64,000 bases of DNA, taken from the NCBI GenBank assembly GCA_013396755.1, contig VWZF01002261.1:2875087-2939086 (forward strand), in the 5' to 3' direction. Positions within the stretch are counted from its first letter, which is position 1; every line of letters begins with the position of its first letter. The notes under the pieces were generated by a model. That model saw only the letters and a list, made by a program, of their open reading frames with translations. It did not search any database and was not told where the DNA came from. Positions 1 to 13,500 of the stretch are shown one piece after another. The position numbers and the translations under genes are program-made. The stretch is from Sclerurus mexicanus. Lineage: Eukaryota > Chordata > Aves > Passeriformes > Furnariidae.

Positions 1-831
1 AAAATTTTCTATCTTCTCTTCACAGGAAGAGTCAAAATGGCTCACCATTTCATGGATCATTAGACTTCTAAAAGCTGAAGCATCTCCCCAGTTGATTAAA
101 TAAATTGTGCAACAATCACAGTAAACAGGTGGAAGGTGCAAAGAAAATATTAAGGTAATTTATACTACATCACATACAACACATACATAAAAGGCTAGAT
201 CTGACATGCTTGGTTTCCACAACAAATGTTTACTGGAGTTGTAAATAAAAGTCATTGATGTTAACTACCATTATGCAGAACATTGCAAACGAAGGAAAAA
301 TTTTAAGCACTTCAGAATCTGATTAATGAGAGCAAAAAGAAAACACCCACCCCTACAGTATATCAGTATTTGGTTTGTCATGAAAATGGGGTCATTGACA
401 TGCAGAGACAGGATATACCATTTTCAAGAGAGGAGTATACAAGATATATCCCTGCAGCTACATTCCCATTATACAGTGACAATTACAGATGGGGATGGAT
501 GTAATGTTTGAGTATTTTGATATAGCAGCAAACTACTGAGGGAGCATGGTGAGTAATTCCACACAGCTGAACTGCTGATCCAAAACCTGGATTATTTGCA
601 TTTAAAAAAGGCCCACTGGATACAGTATAAGATTTTTCTTGTCACACTTGAGAGCAAACACATAAGCTAATGTCACTTGGCCAAGATATTCCAAAACTAC
701 CTGATCATTTCAGATGCTAAAGTTGACATGAATAGAAGACCTTGTTTACAGGAAATGTTGCCTACCAATATCCTGCAGGCCAAGTTACTTAAGACATGAA
801 CTTAATTTTCCTTTTTTCATGTATTTTCAGA
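1..831. other. Unannotated AT-rich noncoding sequence
   Basis: No gene, RNA or recognisable repeat is visible here. The only open frame of note is about 61 codons on the plus strand at 326-511, with no recognisable domain. The 3' end (about 805-830) is a pyrimidine-rich run ending in CAG that looks like a splice acceptor, but the sequence after it is low-complexity A/C-rich DNA rather than an exon. Confidence 0.6.
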
Positions 832-983
832 CACAGAAAATACACCAAAAAAAAACCAAACCAAAAAACAAAAAGAAAAACCCCAACAAAAACCCCAAAC
901 CAACCAACCAACCAAAAAAAATCCAAACAAAAACCACCAAAAAGCCAACAACGACAACAAAACCCAACAAAAAACATCCCCCT
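832..983. repeat. A/C-rich low-complexity tract (CAAA/CCAA-like)
   Basis: About 150 bases almost lacking T and G on the plus strand, made of A-runs broken by CC, CCC and CCCC, with a short pure (CCAA)n stretch near 899-913. It stays open in several frames on both strands only because of this composition (Lys/Thr/Pro/Asn on plus, Phe/Trp/Gly/Val on minus), so the small open frames over it are not genes. Confidence 0.9.
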
Positions 984-1490
984 GTGCTTTGCTGCAGTTA
1001 TGGAACTGTTTTGGAAAAAATTGGAATTCAGTCAAATCATTTGAGGTGGAAAGTCTGAAAACTAACACCTTCCTGAATATTTCCCACTGCTGTTACTGTG
1101 CCATTTATGTTATGATACATGCAACACATGTGCTATGGGAGAAAAATCACTTCGCAAGGTAAAGTAGAATTCCCTTAAGCCAGATGTCCCTGCAGTTGGC
1201 CCTTTTGGCCTTCTACAAGAGTTTCCTACTAACGGATGGCAATAATTTCATAACAAGCATGTGCCTAGGCAGATAAAAGGAACTGGCTGTGTCTGCAGTG
1301 GACAGAGGATCCTACATGACTACAAGTTCTGTGTCTGGAAATGCCTCTGCCTTGCACTGGCCATGCTGCACATTACTTTGTGCCATGACCAGAACCTCAT
1401 TCTGCTTAGCATGTACTGAGGACACGGAGGGCTGACTGCTTGTCTCAGCAAACATTATGCTCCCACCACCACGGAGATTTGAAAGCCACT
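984..1490. other. Unannotated noncoding sequence
   Basis: Ordinary mixed-composition sequence. A minus-strand open frame of about 91 codons spans 1312-1587, but it has no recognisable domain and contains the small duplication at 1491-1524. Confidence 0.5.
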
Positions 1491-1524
1491 GTGGGACTAA
1501 ACAAATGGTGGGACTAAACAAATG
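1491..1524. repeat. Exact tandem duplication of a 17-base unit
   Basis: The 17-base unit GTGGGACTAAACAAATG occurs twice, head to tail and without mismatch (1491-1507 and 1508-1524). The exact identity suggests a recent slippage-type duplication, possibly polymorphic. Confidence 0.95.
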
Positions 1525-4500
1525 ACTCTGCTGGCAGGAAGCCTTAGAGGACGGTTTTGGAGATGAGTGTTTTACTGGAGATGGCACCTCTGGGAACTCT
1601 GCTCAGTAAACTGTTACTCAGAAGAAGTGTTGCAGTTTATGAGATGATAAGGTCACTTTAAATCAATAGGGCCTAACAATGCTCACTTACACTGGAAAGG
1701 TTAGAACCTCTCTTGGTGCAGCAGCTGTTCCTGGGAATGACTTGTTATTCTTTATCAGCTGCGTGATGATTCTGCCCGGGGCAGAGCACACATTTTTTTA
1801 TTCCAAAGGCTCTGGCTTAGTACACCACAGATGGCTTGAGAACACTTCATCTTCCACTGCAACTGCAGGGAAGGAAAATTGTCCTCAGTTTGGCTGATGC
1901 CTTTAAAACATTGGTTCCAGATAGCTTCCCTTGCTTGGATAAAAGAGCGTGCTTGGCTCTTACAAAATTTGTTTAGAAATGTACAAAATTGGTCAGGCAA
2001 AAGCACAGTGTCATGCAACTTTATCTGTGCAAGCAGTTGGGGCCTCCCTGCGTTGGGACACGGATGTCACGCAGGTATGGACATGCTGCATGTGTATTTC
2101 TAGGTACACAGAATTCAGCTTTGGTATTAACAGGAGATAAAAACTTCAGCTACTGCTATAGTGGAAAAGCATGAATCGATGGAATTGCTTAGCCACCATG
2201 GTGGCCAAGTGGCCAAGGCACAGATACAGGTGAATTATTTTGTTTTCTCCCAGTTTATATAACTCATCCTTTCTAAGTCTGACTTATCGCTCCAAATTGA
2301 TTTTTTTTTCATTTTAAAGAGCTTTTTATATTACATGCATCACTGCTCTGTAGAAAGATTATTACTAGATTTGTCATGCTTAGAAACTCCTATATTTAAG
2401 TGTAAATGATCCGTGCTTACATAGTCTTCTCCAAATTGTACAAATTATTCATAATTTATTATTTTTTTTAATTTGGTTTCCCTGCCTTTGGCTGCTTTTT
2501 AAGGAATATTTGTCAGTATTTTTTGACATGAAGTGTTATAATGAGGCAATTTTTTCCTTTTAGAAAATATTATTTTCAGGCAGGTTTTGAAAGGATTCTA
2601 AAGATGAGGTTTATAGAGCTACACTAGTCATTTTAAGGGTAGATAAATAAGAAAGTTAAAGCTCACTTGGTCTACCCATGCCAAGTATGGTAGTAAAATA
2701 TTGTATATGTACATACAAGAGAAATGTTTCTAACTCAGAGTGGCTCCACAAAGAAAGGGAATTTGCTTTGGCCCTTGAGCAAGAGCTGCATTAAAGGGTT
2801 TCAGAGCTTCTTTGTTCACCAATTGACTCACTAAAAAACCACCACTCCATCCGACTGACCAGCCAGTATAAAGGAAGCTATGACATTTTTAAGTCTAACA
2901 TAACCTTTTCCATAAAACTGTACTAAATAATTTGAGTCACAATAACTGATGATACTTTAGGTGCCTCTCTCTATCTATTCCTGATGAGAACCACCGCAAA
3001 ATCTACTGAATCTGAAACACAAAATACAGCTGCTTTCATTCCAGGTAATGACTCATCACTGAGTGGCTCCCAAGAGCAAGAACTACAGCACAGTGGAACC
3101 GGGGGTTACTAGTGTAATCATGAAAGATCCCCGTCAGGATGGGATTCCTGTACTCCGTGTACTCTCCCATTAGAAGGATGACAGGATGTTTTATTAGCTG
3201 TGAGCATCTTGCCAACAGATCCTTTGTAACATTTTGTGGCACTGTCTTCAGAACTGCTCTACTACAGAGCCTGTGCTTAATCCCACAGGCATAAATCCTA
3301 AGGCCTCAGGCAAGGGTTTGCTGGGTTTGAAAAACTTGTAATAGTTTGAAACAAAAGGTTCACAAAGAGATTCAGAACGTGTTTGAAAATATAACCAGAA
3401 AAATAATTATTGAGTGTCCTTTCTGGACAGGGTGTTCTTATGGCTGAGTCAGTCTCTGTGTCTGGTCCCTTCCAGACCATGTCCTACAAGATGTGTCCCA
3501 TGCTCCTACTGTGTTCCCAGAGATGACCTGACCACAATCACTTGGCATCTGCAAAAAACAGTCAAAAAGGCTGTAATTGCATTAGCCTTCAGTGACCTCT
3601 CTATTCTACAAAACATTGGAGAAAAACTGAATTCTCCTGCTTTTAACATATTTGTAATGGTTATCAGCAAGTGCTTAAATCTGCTCATTTTACTCGAACA
3701 TAAGAAATCACACAGTAATTTATTTGTTCACTATTTGTGCTTATCATTTCCAGAGTGTTGAAATTCTTCAAACCTTCACTTACTGGGCTAGATCCACTTT
3801 GGGAAAAATCACCGCCATCAGATTGTTATGACCACAGATGGACGCAATGGCCCATTCATGTTGCTACTCTGTTCATGGGGTGGAGCATCAGGTTCATTCT
3901 GGTGAACATAAATACCTTCTCCTGTGATCCAACACCCAGCCCAGTGAAGAAAGAGACATAAATTCTACTTGTGCATTTTATGTAGGCATGCAGATTTTGT
4001 GGCTTAGGAAGAAGCATAGTGTCTTTTTGGGGGTAAAGAGTCTTTATACCTCAATTTGTCCCTCGAGATTTGCAAAATTCAAAAATTCAGAAAACCTACC
4101 ATTTAGTTCTTAAAATAGATTTTTAAAAAATTTGAATAAAATTAAATACATATTCATTTAGAACAGAAATTAATGATTATACACATTTTCCTTTCTAGTT
4201 TTGTCTATATTTACGATCCCATGTCATTAGAGTAGTTAAGACCACATTGCTGTGGCTGTTTCAAAATATATAAGTAGAGATCTTAGAAGAAAAACAGACT
4301 GATGACACAGCAGACTGGATAACACTACAGCATATTTTGAGCCATTAATAAAGAAAAAAAAAAATTGTGTGCAGAACCTTCACATGAGTAAAAGTTGCTG
4401 CTGGCACAGCCAGGACACAAGAGGAGGATTAACACATGGATTCATGTAACTGAGAATTCCAGTGTAAGTGAACAATATCAGTTTTAGATAAAATACTGCA

Positions 4501-5599
4501 ATGACAATTCTACACAAATCTGAGGCAGAGAAACAACTCAAATCTCTCAAATATCCTCAAACATATAAATCCATTGTTTCCCTGCTATAATTCTTCTATT
4601 TTGTCTCCTCTTGGAGGATGTAGGAACCTCTACAGTAACTTCAGAATTAGAGGATGCTTTCAAGAACTTTTTGAAAACTGTGTTCATTGAAAAAAACCCC
4701 AACAAACTACAATGTAGTTACCACATTGCAGACAACCCATTACATCAAATGGGAAAGTGTGAAGCAAGAACTGAATTCTCCAAAGAATTACTGGAAAACA
4801 CAAGAGCAAGCCATATAACCATGTGGGACATGAAGGAGTTTGCAGTCCTTTTCACTGCCAGGAAGGGACTATCTGACAGAATGAATGAGGTGTTCCCTAG
4901 CAAAGACAACCACAGTTAATCACTAAAATATTTTCCTGACTATGAAATAATAACGTGGTTTTGAAATATTCAAGTGATAATTGTAATAGCTGTTTTCTAT
5001 TTGAAATATGCATGTTTTTAATGGGAAAAAGCACAATAATTCTGTGTAGATCTCTAATTTTATACCACACATGTACGTGAGCAATTGTGTAGCAGCTTCA
5101 AGAAAAACATCAAGAGCACTTGATTTTTTTTTAGAAAAATGATCTATATTTAAGATCCTGAAAGCTTTACAGTGAAGTAATCTGCACTGGACAAAAATCT
5201 TTCTGTTGCATGGTATGACCAAAGAGAATGTGCTGCCTTCAAACACAGAAGGCATAAGCTGCTAATACCAATTTGATCTTTTACACACTTGACACTATCC
5301 CAGTTGTATCTAGATGTTCCTCCTATTGGCATCCTACAATTTGCTAACTGTTCCACTCCTTTTCTGTCCCCAAAGTCTGACCTGGCCCTAATGGTTTTAA
5401 TGAGAGCTTTGTCACTGAATTTAATAACCACCTGTTCTTCCTGGTCTTCCAATCTTTAAGAATTTCAGCAACACCTTTTAGTACTAGTGTTTCTAATATC
5501 TAGTTACTCCTCTTCTTGCATTTCTATACAGCAGTTCTGTCCCTATCTAATTCTCTTTACAATGAGCTTCCAGTATTTCAGTAGGTCCATATCCTCCAT
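1525..5599. other. Unannotated AT-rich noncoding sequence
   Basis: No recognised gene or interspersed repeat. The longest open frames are 115 codons (3414-3761, plus), 110 codons (4923-5255, minus), 102 codons (4611-4919, plus) and 100 codons (5150-5452, minus). None shows a known motif, and several overlap each other in antisense, which is expected by chance over 4 kb. A 14-base palindrome that includes a Kozak-like GCCACCATGG lies at 2192-2205 but opens only an 11-codon frame. Confidence 0.5.
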
Positions 5600-5706
5600 T
5601 AAAAAAAACCCCAAAACCCAAAATTACTAAATAAACAAACATACCCCATTTCCCACACTCACAAAAAATTCCCCCAAAAAACAATCAACCAAAAAAAACC
5701 CCAAAA
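5600..5706. repeat. A/C-rich low-complexity tract
   Basis: A-runs interrupted by CCCC, CCC and CCCCC, for example near 5601-5620, 5667-5680 and 5693-5704. Composition resembles the tract at 832-983. Treated as a simple or low-complexity repeat. Confidence 0.85.
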
Positions 5707-6925
5707 TTGACCTGACTTCACTACTTTTTCCTGTTCCCAGAATCATAATTCTGGTGGGATCAAGGAGCCTTCTCCCTTTCTCTCTCCCTTTTTACTGTAC
5801 ATATTCGTCAATCTTCATGCATTTCTCACTGTCAGCCTCAGCCCACTTGTAGCCACCTTCCTCTCTGAGTACCGATAACTTCTCTCGGTCTCATTGCATC
5901 GAAGCCTTTGCAGAATGCCCAAGAGGCAAGTGTTAAAATTCATTTTTCTGCCTCAACATTGCTGACATTTGTCTTTGTCTAAACCCAACTACCTGGTGCA
6001 TTTCAGCTCCAGAGAGGAGCTCCTTCTGCTTGCACACAAAGCACGTGGAACGTGCCACTTTCTCACTGAAATGTGCCACTGAAATCCTGACAATAATCTA
6101 GCAGTTTACAATTCCAAGCCATTCACATTTCACATTAACCAACTTATTTAATTTTTTTTTTCAGAAGTCTTTATTATTTTGGTTACTCTGCCCGTTATTT
6201 TGGCAGCTCTTCTACAAAAACTTATGGTAGGGGTTCTGTGAGATTTCGTTTGGTTCTGGCTGAGTCTCTGCAGTTCAGCATCCATTTGGATATATGGTAG
6301 GAACTGTTATGGCACTGATGATCAGCTTCATCTCCCTTATACATACTTCACTTTACTGAAAAACATTCCATTCTTTTACCAAGTCTTGTTTATGCTTTCC
6401 TTAGTCTTTATATTTGACAGATAAAAATGACCTGTCTCTTAAATACTGGTCGTACACAGGAAAAAAGACAACAAGAAAGTGTTCTGGGTTTGTTTCTTTC
6501 CTTCACCCTAATTCCCATGTTCAATCCCATGGGGAAGACAGGCTTTTCCTTCTGTTTATTGTGTCATCTGCTGGGGACAAGGGACAATTATATTTGTTGT
6601 TTAGAAAAGTCAAATCTATAAATCTACTGTAACTACAGTATTAAATCTTATATCCTTTTAACACATTTTATTTTCAAGTTGCAGGGAGCCCACAGGAATT
6701 GCTGGCATATTTTCCCAGCAAAGTTCTAAGCTTTAAAGTCTTGAACTTCAGTCTTATTTTAGTGCTGCAGAACCTCATTTCACATTTATACAAAGAAAGT
6801 CTAAAACGTTTACAATCTTGGTAGCCATTCCTTATGAACTGCTATTGCCAGAACAGGTGACTTAAATTTAGGTGCATTAAAAACCTGAAGCTGAGGGTTC
6901 AGTACTTCAACTAATTTGCAGCTGC
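5707..6925. other. Unannotated noncoding sequence
   Basis: Nothing recognisable. Two plus-strand frames of 72 and 64 codons overlap at 6414-6632 in different registers and share no known motif. Confidence 0.5.
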
Positions 6926-6943
6926 TTTTTTTTTTTTTTTTTT
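6926..6943. repeat. Poly-T run beside the assembly gap
   Basis: Eighteen consecutive T, followed by CCAA and then the N run. Homopolymers of this kind commonly stop an assembly, which probably explains the gap. Confidence 0.95.
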
Positions 6944-6947
6944 CCAA

Positions 6948-6972
6948 NNNNNNNNNNNNNNNNNNNNNNNNN
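6948..6972. other. Assembly gap (25 N)
   Basis: Exactly 25 N. A round number like this is usually a placeholder, so the true missing length is unknown and may be larger or smaller. Any feature crossing this point cannot be judged. Confidence 0.99.
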
Positions 6973-9900
6973 AAAGCCATTGTCAGCAAACCTTGCAGCT
7001 AGGCAATGTTGCATTCCCAAGAAACAGAGAAAGAGGAGGAACCACACACTCAGTATTTTCAGCATGAAGCTGATTAACAAGCCAAACTACAACTTACTCA
7101 ACCACTCCAAGAAAATGGTGCAAAGTATCAGTGATGGAATTAATAAAAGTCCCTGCATGCTACACTCATAACAAAAAGACCATACCTGAGAGCCAGTTTG
7201 AGTACATACAGGGGAGTTTTTTTCTGTATTTGCTTCTACTGCCCTCCCTGTGCCTGGCATAAGAGACTTCTAATGCTTTCTAAATCTGTGGATGACTTGT
7301 ATCCTCATTTCTCTGTGCAGAATTTTCAAAGAATGCTCAGAATATGTGGAATGCTATTTGAATGGGTACCTAAATCCAGGCTCAGTTGTTCTCTGTAAGG
7401 AGACGTGAAGCATTCTGGAAATAATAATATCAATGCTGACTTCAAGGGATATCCATACTGAATGCTCTTTCTTCTACTTGATTAATTTTGTCTCCACCCT
7501 TGTCCAAACTGAGGTATGACCCCAATTAGACTGAGTGGGGATCAAGTTTGTGACTTACTGTCCTTTCAATTATACTACCAATATCATCTTTTCTCCCCCA
7601 AAAATATACACCAAAGCTTATATACAATTCATAATATTTGGCTACACATCTACTCAAATAGCACTGCAGAGCAACAGGGAAAATCAGGTAAAATAAAATG
7701 TTAGAACCAAAGTCTTTGACAAGTATATACAGAATGACAAAAGCTGTTTGTTATTGGTTATTAAGACTGTGGTTAACACAGGCATTGGATGACTGGTACC
7801 TAATAGTGTCAGACACATCAAGGACTATAAAGAATTTCTCAGAGTACTTTAGAAGAATTTTCTCATGATCTTGTGAAAGAACAGCTGGCCTTGCTTATGC
7901 AGAGATGTTCAGGAAAGACTCAATTAGCTATGTGAAGCTAATGAGCATAAGTTAAAGCACATTCAAAACCCAAATAGGATCATCTGCAAGGGAATTTAAG
8001 ACGCTACAGCTCATGACCACTAATCCTCCACCAATCACTGAGTCATCCATAGCTGTCCTAAATATTTCCACACAAAGTTAGCTACACTAAGAAGAGTTCT
8101 GTATTCCTCATCTGGATTCTACTGATTTCCATAAAAAAAAGAGCTAAAGTCTCAAGAATTGTGCGATTCAAACCACAGAATTTCACTTTTTACACTGGAA
8201 AGACTTACTCTTTCCTCCATTGCAAATGAAAGATGACTCACCAAGAGTCTGTATAATACTATCCGAAAGTAACAAGACAATGTTTATTGTTGCACTAATA
8301 TAGTTGGTCCTGACCTACATCAAACCATTTCACGTAGTCTCTAGCAAAGTTAAACTTCCAAAACAGGGGATAGAAGAGTATTTACTTATGCGAAACAACT
8401 GTTTAACAAAAGAAAAATACCCATCCAAAACCACTCAGACACCAAGGTTTTGGGCCTGCATTTTATTACTTTAAGGACATTTTTCCTTTCACGTTTTTCT
8501 CAGCACAGCCATCCCACCAAGCTGTGTTCAGCAGGCTCCAAATATAACATTCAATTATTTACTTCTGAAAAAAATTCTTGTGTTTTCGGGGGCAGAAAGG
8601 AAAAAAAGTACCAACAGACTGAATAGAGAATAAAATATTTGACATGAAAACTGACAAAGATAATGAAAACTACCACATTTTTTTCCAAGAGCTGCTGCAT
8701 GCTAGTTTTTCCTAGCATGACAGTAACACCAGAAAAGGTGGTTTCTTTTTTTTTTCTTTTTTTTTTTTTAGCATGACTAAACTTTTCAGAGTTTTGCACC
8801 AGACATTAAACAAAACTAAATTTCCAAACCTAGAGTATTACTCTTGCATATTGGAATGGAAAAGCAATTGCTCCAACAGACACCTACAGCCTTATTAGAC
8901 TGACCTCAGCAGTGTGTGACATTCAGGATTAATTTGAGAGAATATTTTACTGGAAAATGAAGTAGAATAAAACATAGACCTCACAAAGAGGTATTGCAGC
9001 AAATTAGGGGGTATCTTTCATAAGACAGATAGCATTCCAAACAAAGGGAATTAAAATAGGTCTACTCTTTCTAGATTCTACTATTTAATAATTAAAAATT
9101 TAATATTGTATCACATGGTATGCTGCTAATTATCCTGGATTTCAGATACAAAAGTAGCTATGAGAAGGGAAGTTTGGCTGAATGGAAGATAACTAGTGTC
9201 ACTGTTGAAGGAGGAAACAGGACTCCTTAAATTGCTAGTTATGAGGCACATTTTTATAATGTTAACACCAAGCAAACTATGGAGCTCAATAAATTCAAGT
9301 GAGGAGCATTGCCGGTAAATATTCAGGAAAGGGACCTGTCAAATTTGATATCTCAACAGCAGCTACAATAGAAATGGGACTAGGCTAAGAAATTTTAGAC
9401 CTGTGCACTTCAGGAATAATAAGAACAATCTCATTAGTTAAAACCAGAAAAGGATTAAAACCTGGATGCGATAGGAATCAGAGTAGGAATATGAACTCTC
9501 AATACTAGTTGATAGAGTTGGAAAGTTTCTTTGATATTGAACAAAGAGTGTGGATTATTCCTGTTTAAGAATGACGAGATAGAAAAGGATAGACTGAAGG
9601 ATTTTTAGAATTGTAGAAAAACAGTCCACTATCTTACGTCATGAAACAAAATTTTACCTGTTCAGCCTGATGAAATAAAAAAACTGGAAAGGGTTTAATT
9701 GCCATCTAGAAGTTTATCAAAGAGATTAGATGGTATGGAAAATAAAACAAAAAAGGTAAAACCAGCTGCTTAGAGTACAGTTTATAGCTATAACAAGAGG
9801 AAACAGATGCAAATTGCCAAGAAAAACTTAAGATCATCAATTCATGAAGATTTAGAGCAAGGAGTGAGAGAGGGGGAGAGATTTGATCCATCCTACTTTA

Positions 9901-10540
9901 TTTATAGTAGTTGAGTGGAAACATCAAGACTGCAATCACTGATTCTCAAGAGCTCTTCCTGTCCTGTGCTACATGTAAAGAGCAGCACAAAGGAGTGCAC
10001 AATTTCGAAACAAAAATATGAGGTTTGAAACTGGGAAGAGATCTTGTGTACAGGAAAAGGGGAGATGCAGGTAACTTTTCTGACTTATTTGATCAGGAAA
10101 AATCCTTCCATTCTGGTTCCAGTGTTGGCAGATGTTTAAGACTGTGACTCTCAAGTTCCAGACTACTTTTTTCACACATTAAATCATAAATCTCCAGAGG
10201 AGTCTCCCAAACTAAGTATATTCTAAAACAAATTAATGAAGATGGCTCTCTTTGCAGAACAGCCAGGAGAATATGTTATTAAAAGAGGGCATATTGAATA
10301 TATTTTTGCTAGCTTTATCAGTTAAACTTCTATACAAATAGGCTAAATACGTATCAGAACTCATGATGATGGTCAGGATCGAACAGTGACATCTTAGTGT
10401 TTACCAATTTTCACACAATAAATATTCTACCTTAGGAGAATGTTAGGTGGCAAGATTGAGGTTATTGCATTGATTATTCTTTTTAGTTACAAGAAGCTGA
10501 GCTTATTTAGTTTGTTTCAGCTGAAATGAGTTGTACATAC
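6973..10540. other. Unannotated AT-rich noncoding sequence
   Basis: No gene or interspersed repeat recognised. Open frames do not exceed about 82 codons, and the 82-codon one (8551-8799, minus) is partly created by the T-rich tract at 8742-8769. Confidence 0.5.
8742..8769. repeat. T-rich homopolymeric tract
   Basis: Twenty-eight bases, nearly all T with two C interruptions. Simple repeat. Confidence 0.9.
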
Positions 10541-10592
10541 TTGACAAATGTTATAATTGACAATTGTTATACTTGACAACTGTTATAATTGA
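10541..10592. repeat. Tandem repeat, 16-base unit, just over three copies
   Basis: Units at 10541-10556, 10557-10572 and 10573-10588 follow the pattern TTGACAAxTGTTATAx with one to three differences between copies. A partial fourth copy (TTGA) follows. The middle unit contains the palindrome ACAATTGT. A minisatellite-like array, too short to assign a function. Confidence 0.9.
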
Positions 10593-13500
10593 ATAACAAG
10601 AAGATATTATTGCTGGTTCACAGAGTGACAAATAACTAACTTAGAAGGTCAAGGTATATTGGAAAGCAAATATTTGTCTTTGGGAGGCTGAGGAAACTTT
10701 GGGTCATTATGTTGAATATTGTTTGCCAGATTCCATGTTATTATATATCATCCTTATCATGAAGTAAATAAACTTCTCTTAGTTTACACTAATTATAGAA
10801 GTAATCATCATATTACAATGAAAGAAAGATTAATAAGTATAATTATAGAACATCAAGCTGCTTTTTCAGACTAAACCATTGACATTTACTCTCTGCTCCT
10901 GACTCAGAAACCTCTTCCCACTTTCTGTCTTATGGCATTAATTGCCCATCCTCTTTATTTTTAGCCTTTTATTATTTTCATCTATGTTTACATGGAAAAT
11001 CTGAAGATTTTTTGCCTTGAATGATGAGTGAAAACCAAGCACAATTTTCATTATGAGGCAGGATCCCGCAGTACCATAGAAAACAGTAATTCCCCAAGCT
11101 CTTAGTGTTGAACTAATTCTTCTCCCATCTGAAATCACTGGAGGGCAATGACTTCCCTGAAACCAAACAAAGACCACAGGAAGTGCTTCTATTATAAAAC
11201 AGGTGTTTGATCTTTCTGTGTTTATCCTGTGGCATGGGCACTTTGTTTGCTGCTTGTTTACCTGTTCTTTTACTCCTTAAGGCTAGGTTTTTTAACAACT
11301 ATAGCTCTAAACTTCAAAGTGTATTTTCATTACTTAGAACTCAATGGTTTATATTATTTTAGCCCTGTTACTGTCTCTTAGATATTTCAGATAGATTCTG
11401 TCCTATGTTAAAAAAAAAATGCAGTTGCTGTTCTGGTTCCACCAGTGTCAGCTTTTCCCGATAACACTGGCATCAGCTGCATGGTTATTAGGCCAGCTTT
11501 TCATAGGAATTGCAGGAATCTCTTCACCATCTATCCTACAAACATGCATAGTATATTTCTAACAAGTACTATGATGTTATACAGCTTTACAGAAGGAATT
11601 AATCAGTGAGTGTTTCTGCAGTGGATTGTATCACCAAGTTCTTGGACTTTTAAAGCAATTATTTACATTAATAATCAGTCACAGCCTTAGAAAAAAGGTA
11701 ACAATGATGTAGGTGTCTCCCAGCATGGTTCATGCCCTGTGGCACTACTCAGAAACAGCAATGACTCACTTTATGGATTCTTCCAGTCACCAGGGGTGTG
11801 AAGGCTATGACCACATTCACTTAATTTAAAAGTATTCCCTCCCCACAGCCTGATCCTTTGACAATCCTTAAAAAAAATGACTAGTCTAAACAAATGAAAC
11901 TTGATAAGGAGCAGTACTGCCAGGAAGTGAAATTCCTGAGGTAATTGAAGAAGCATATTAATGTTTAGTACTCATGAAAGTGGTGCCTCTGCCTTGTTTG
12001 TACTAAACCTGAGGACATCAGAGCCAGAGGACTTTTGTGTTACTGTTACAGAAGTGATAGCCAAGAAGTGATGGTGCTAGCCCAATTTAACAAAGATTTT
12101 CAGCATACTGTTCTTAAGGTTAGTTCGCTTGGTTCATGCCTTACAAACTCACTTGATTTGGGAACTTCATGTAAATTTTATGCAAGAATTTTGAAATTGC
12201 ATTTTGGCATGCAAACACTAATTAAGGAATGGAAGATGAGCATTTGCCAGGATGGTCAACTTAAGGGGCAAAAAAATCAGAAACTGAAATTGATACCTTG
12301 ATTTATGCTTGTCATGCTGACAGTCTTGCAGTGAACACAAGATGGAATTTTAGACAGATCAATCCCCATGCTTTGCTTTGGTCAACACCAATGCTTTTGA
12401 TTCCTTAGAACTATGGTACCACAAAGCTAAAGTTTTGGTGCACAAAAGATAACCCTAATAAAGTGGGAAAAATATGAAAGAAAGTGACTCTACAGATTTT
12501 ATGACAGCTGGAGTCTAGACTATGGTTTGTTTAAAATTAGGGTTGCATGACATGAAACAAACCAAATGTTTAATGTGGTGGAATGCAGTAAACTCAGTGA
12601 TTGCACCATTCCTTATTTATCAGCTCTCTCTAATAATATGCAATTAGTTAATTCTGTGAACAATCGTTACTTGAGACAGTACTTCATGTAAGGACAGCAT
12701 TCCTATATCATTTATGTATGATTAAGCCATTAATGGAAATGACAGCATTAATACTACGCTCCAGCTGCTGGTGCATATGCAAGAAACTGCCACATCAACA
12801 GAAACATGACCAAAGACTTGAAGCATTAGGAAGTGTTCTCCTTAGAACAGGGAGAGGAGTGAGGCTTGAGAACTTCTCATCACCACCATGTCAAAAGACA
12901 GCTGTGTACTTTAGGGTTACTTAAGCAGCTGTGTATGAGCCTAAACATCATTTTCTAAGAAAGAGAAAATTTTGGCTACTGATCCAGAATCTAATTTTTA
13001 TGCAACACTTTAACTACACGAGTAAGTTACTTTATTATTTAGGCTATTGTCTGTATTCCACAATCTTTGAGGGTTCCTGTAAACCTGCTAATAAGCATTT
13101 CTTGAATATTGCCAATAGAGTGGCCTAATATACTATTATGCAATCCAGAACAAAATGATAAAGTATTAACATGGATAAACTGAAGCCTAAACAGGATTCA
13201 GAGTTTATACATGTATTTTTGACAGTACTACTCTTGTGACCACAGAATTCCATTAATCAGGGTGCTGAGGCCTCACAGGGAGAAGAATTATGTTGCTACT
13301 TCAGAAACAAGTTGCCTGTGTGGTTATCATCTGGAATTAAATATCTGGCATTCGAATGTAACCATGAAATGCCAATACTTCTTAAGCAAAGCCTTCCTCT
13401 CAAGGCCTATTTATGTTTCTCACCACAGAAGTCATTCTTTGTTATCTGCACGGGACAAAGAATACTTTGCCAATAACTATCCCAAACACAAAGAAAAACC

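Noticed and set aside
796..1068. Open frames on both strands over 796-1068, preceded by a pyrimidine run and CAG resembling a splice acceptor
   Set aside because: The frames are a product of A/C-rich low-complexity DNA; the translations are Lys/Pro/Thr or Phe/Gly/Trp repeats.
2192..2205. Palindrome containing a perfect GCCACCATGG Kozak context
   Set aside because: The ATG opens only 11 codons before a stop. A 14-base palindrome is plausible by chance in this length.
4611..4919. 102-codon frame with balanced, protein-like composition
   Set aside because: No homology recognised and no exon context; it includes an AAAAAACCCC tract typical of the window's noncoding sequence.
5150..5452. 100-codon minus-strand frame considered as a possible processed pseudogene
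   Set aside because: I could not place it in any family and it overlaps another minus-strand frame in a different register. A database search would be decisive.
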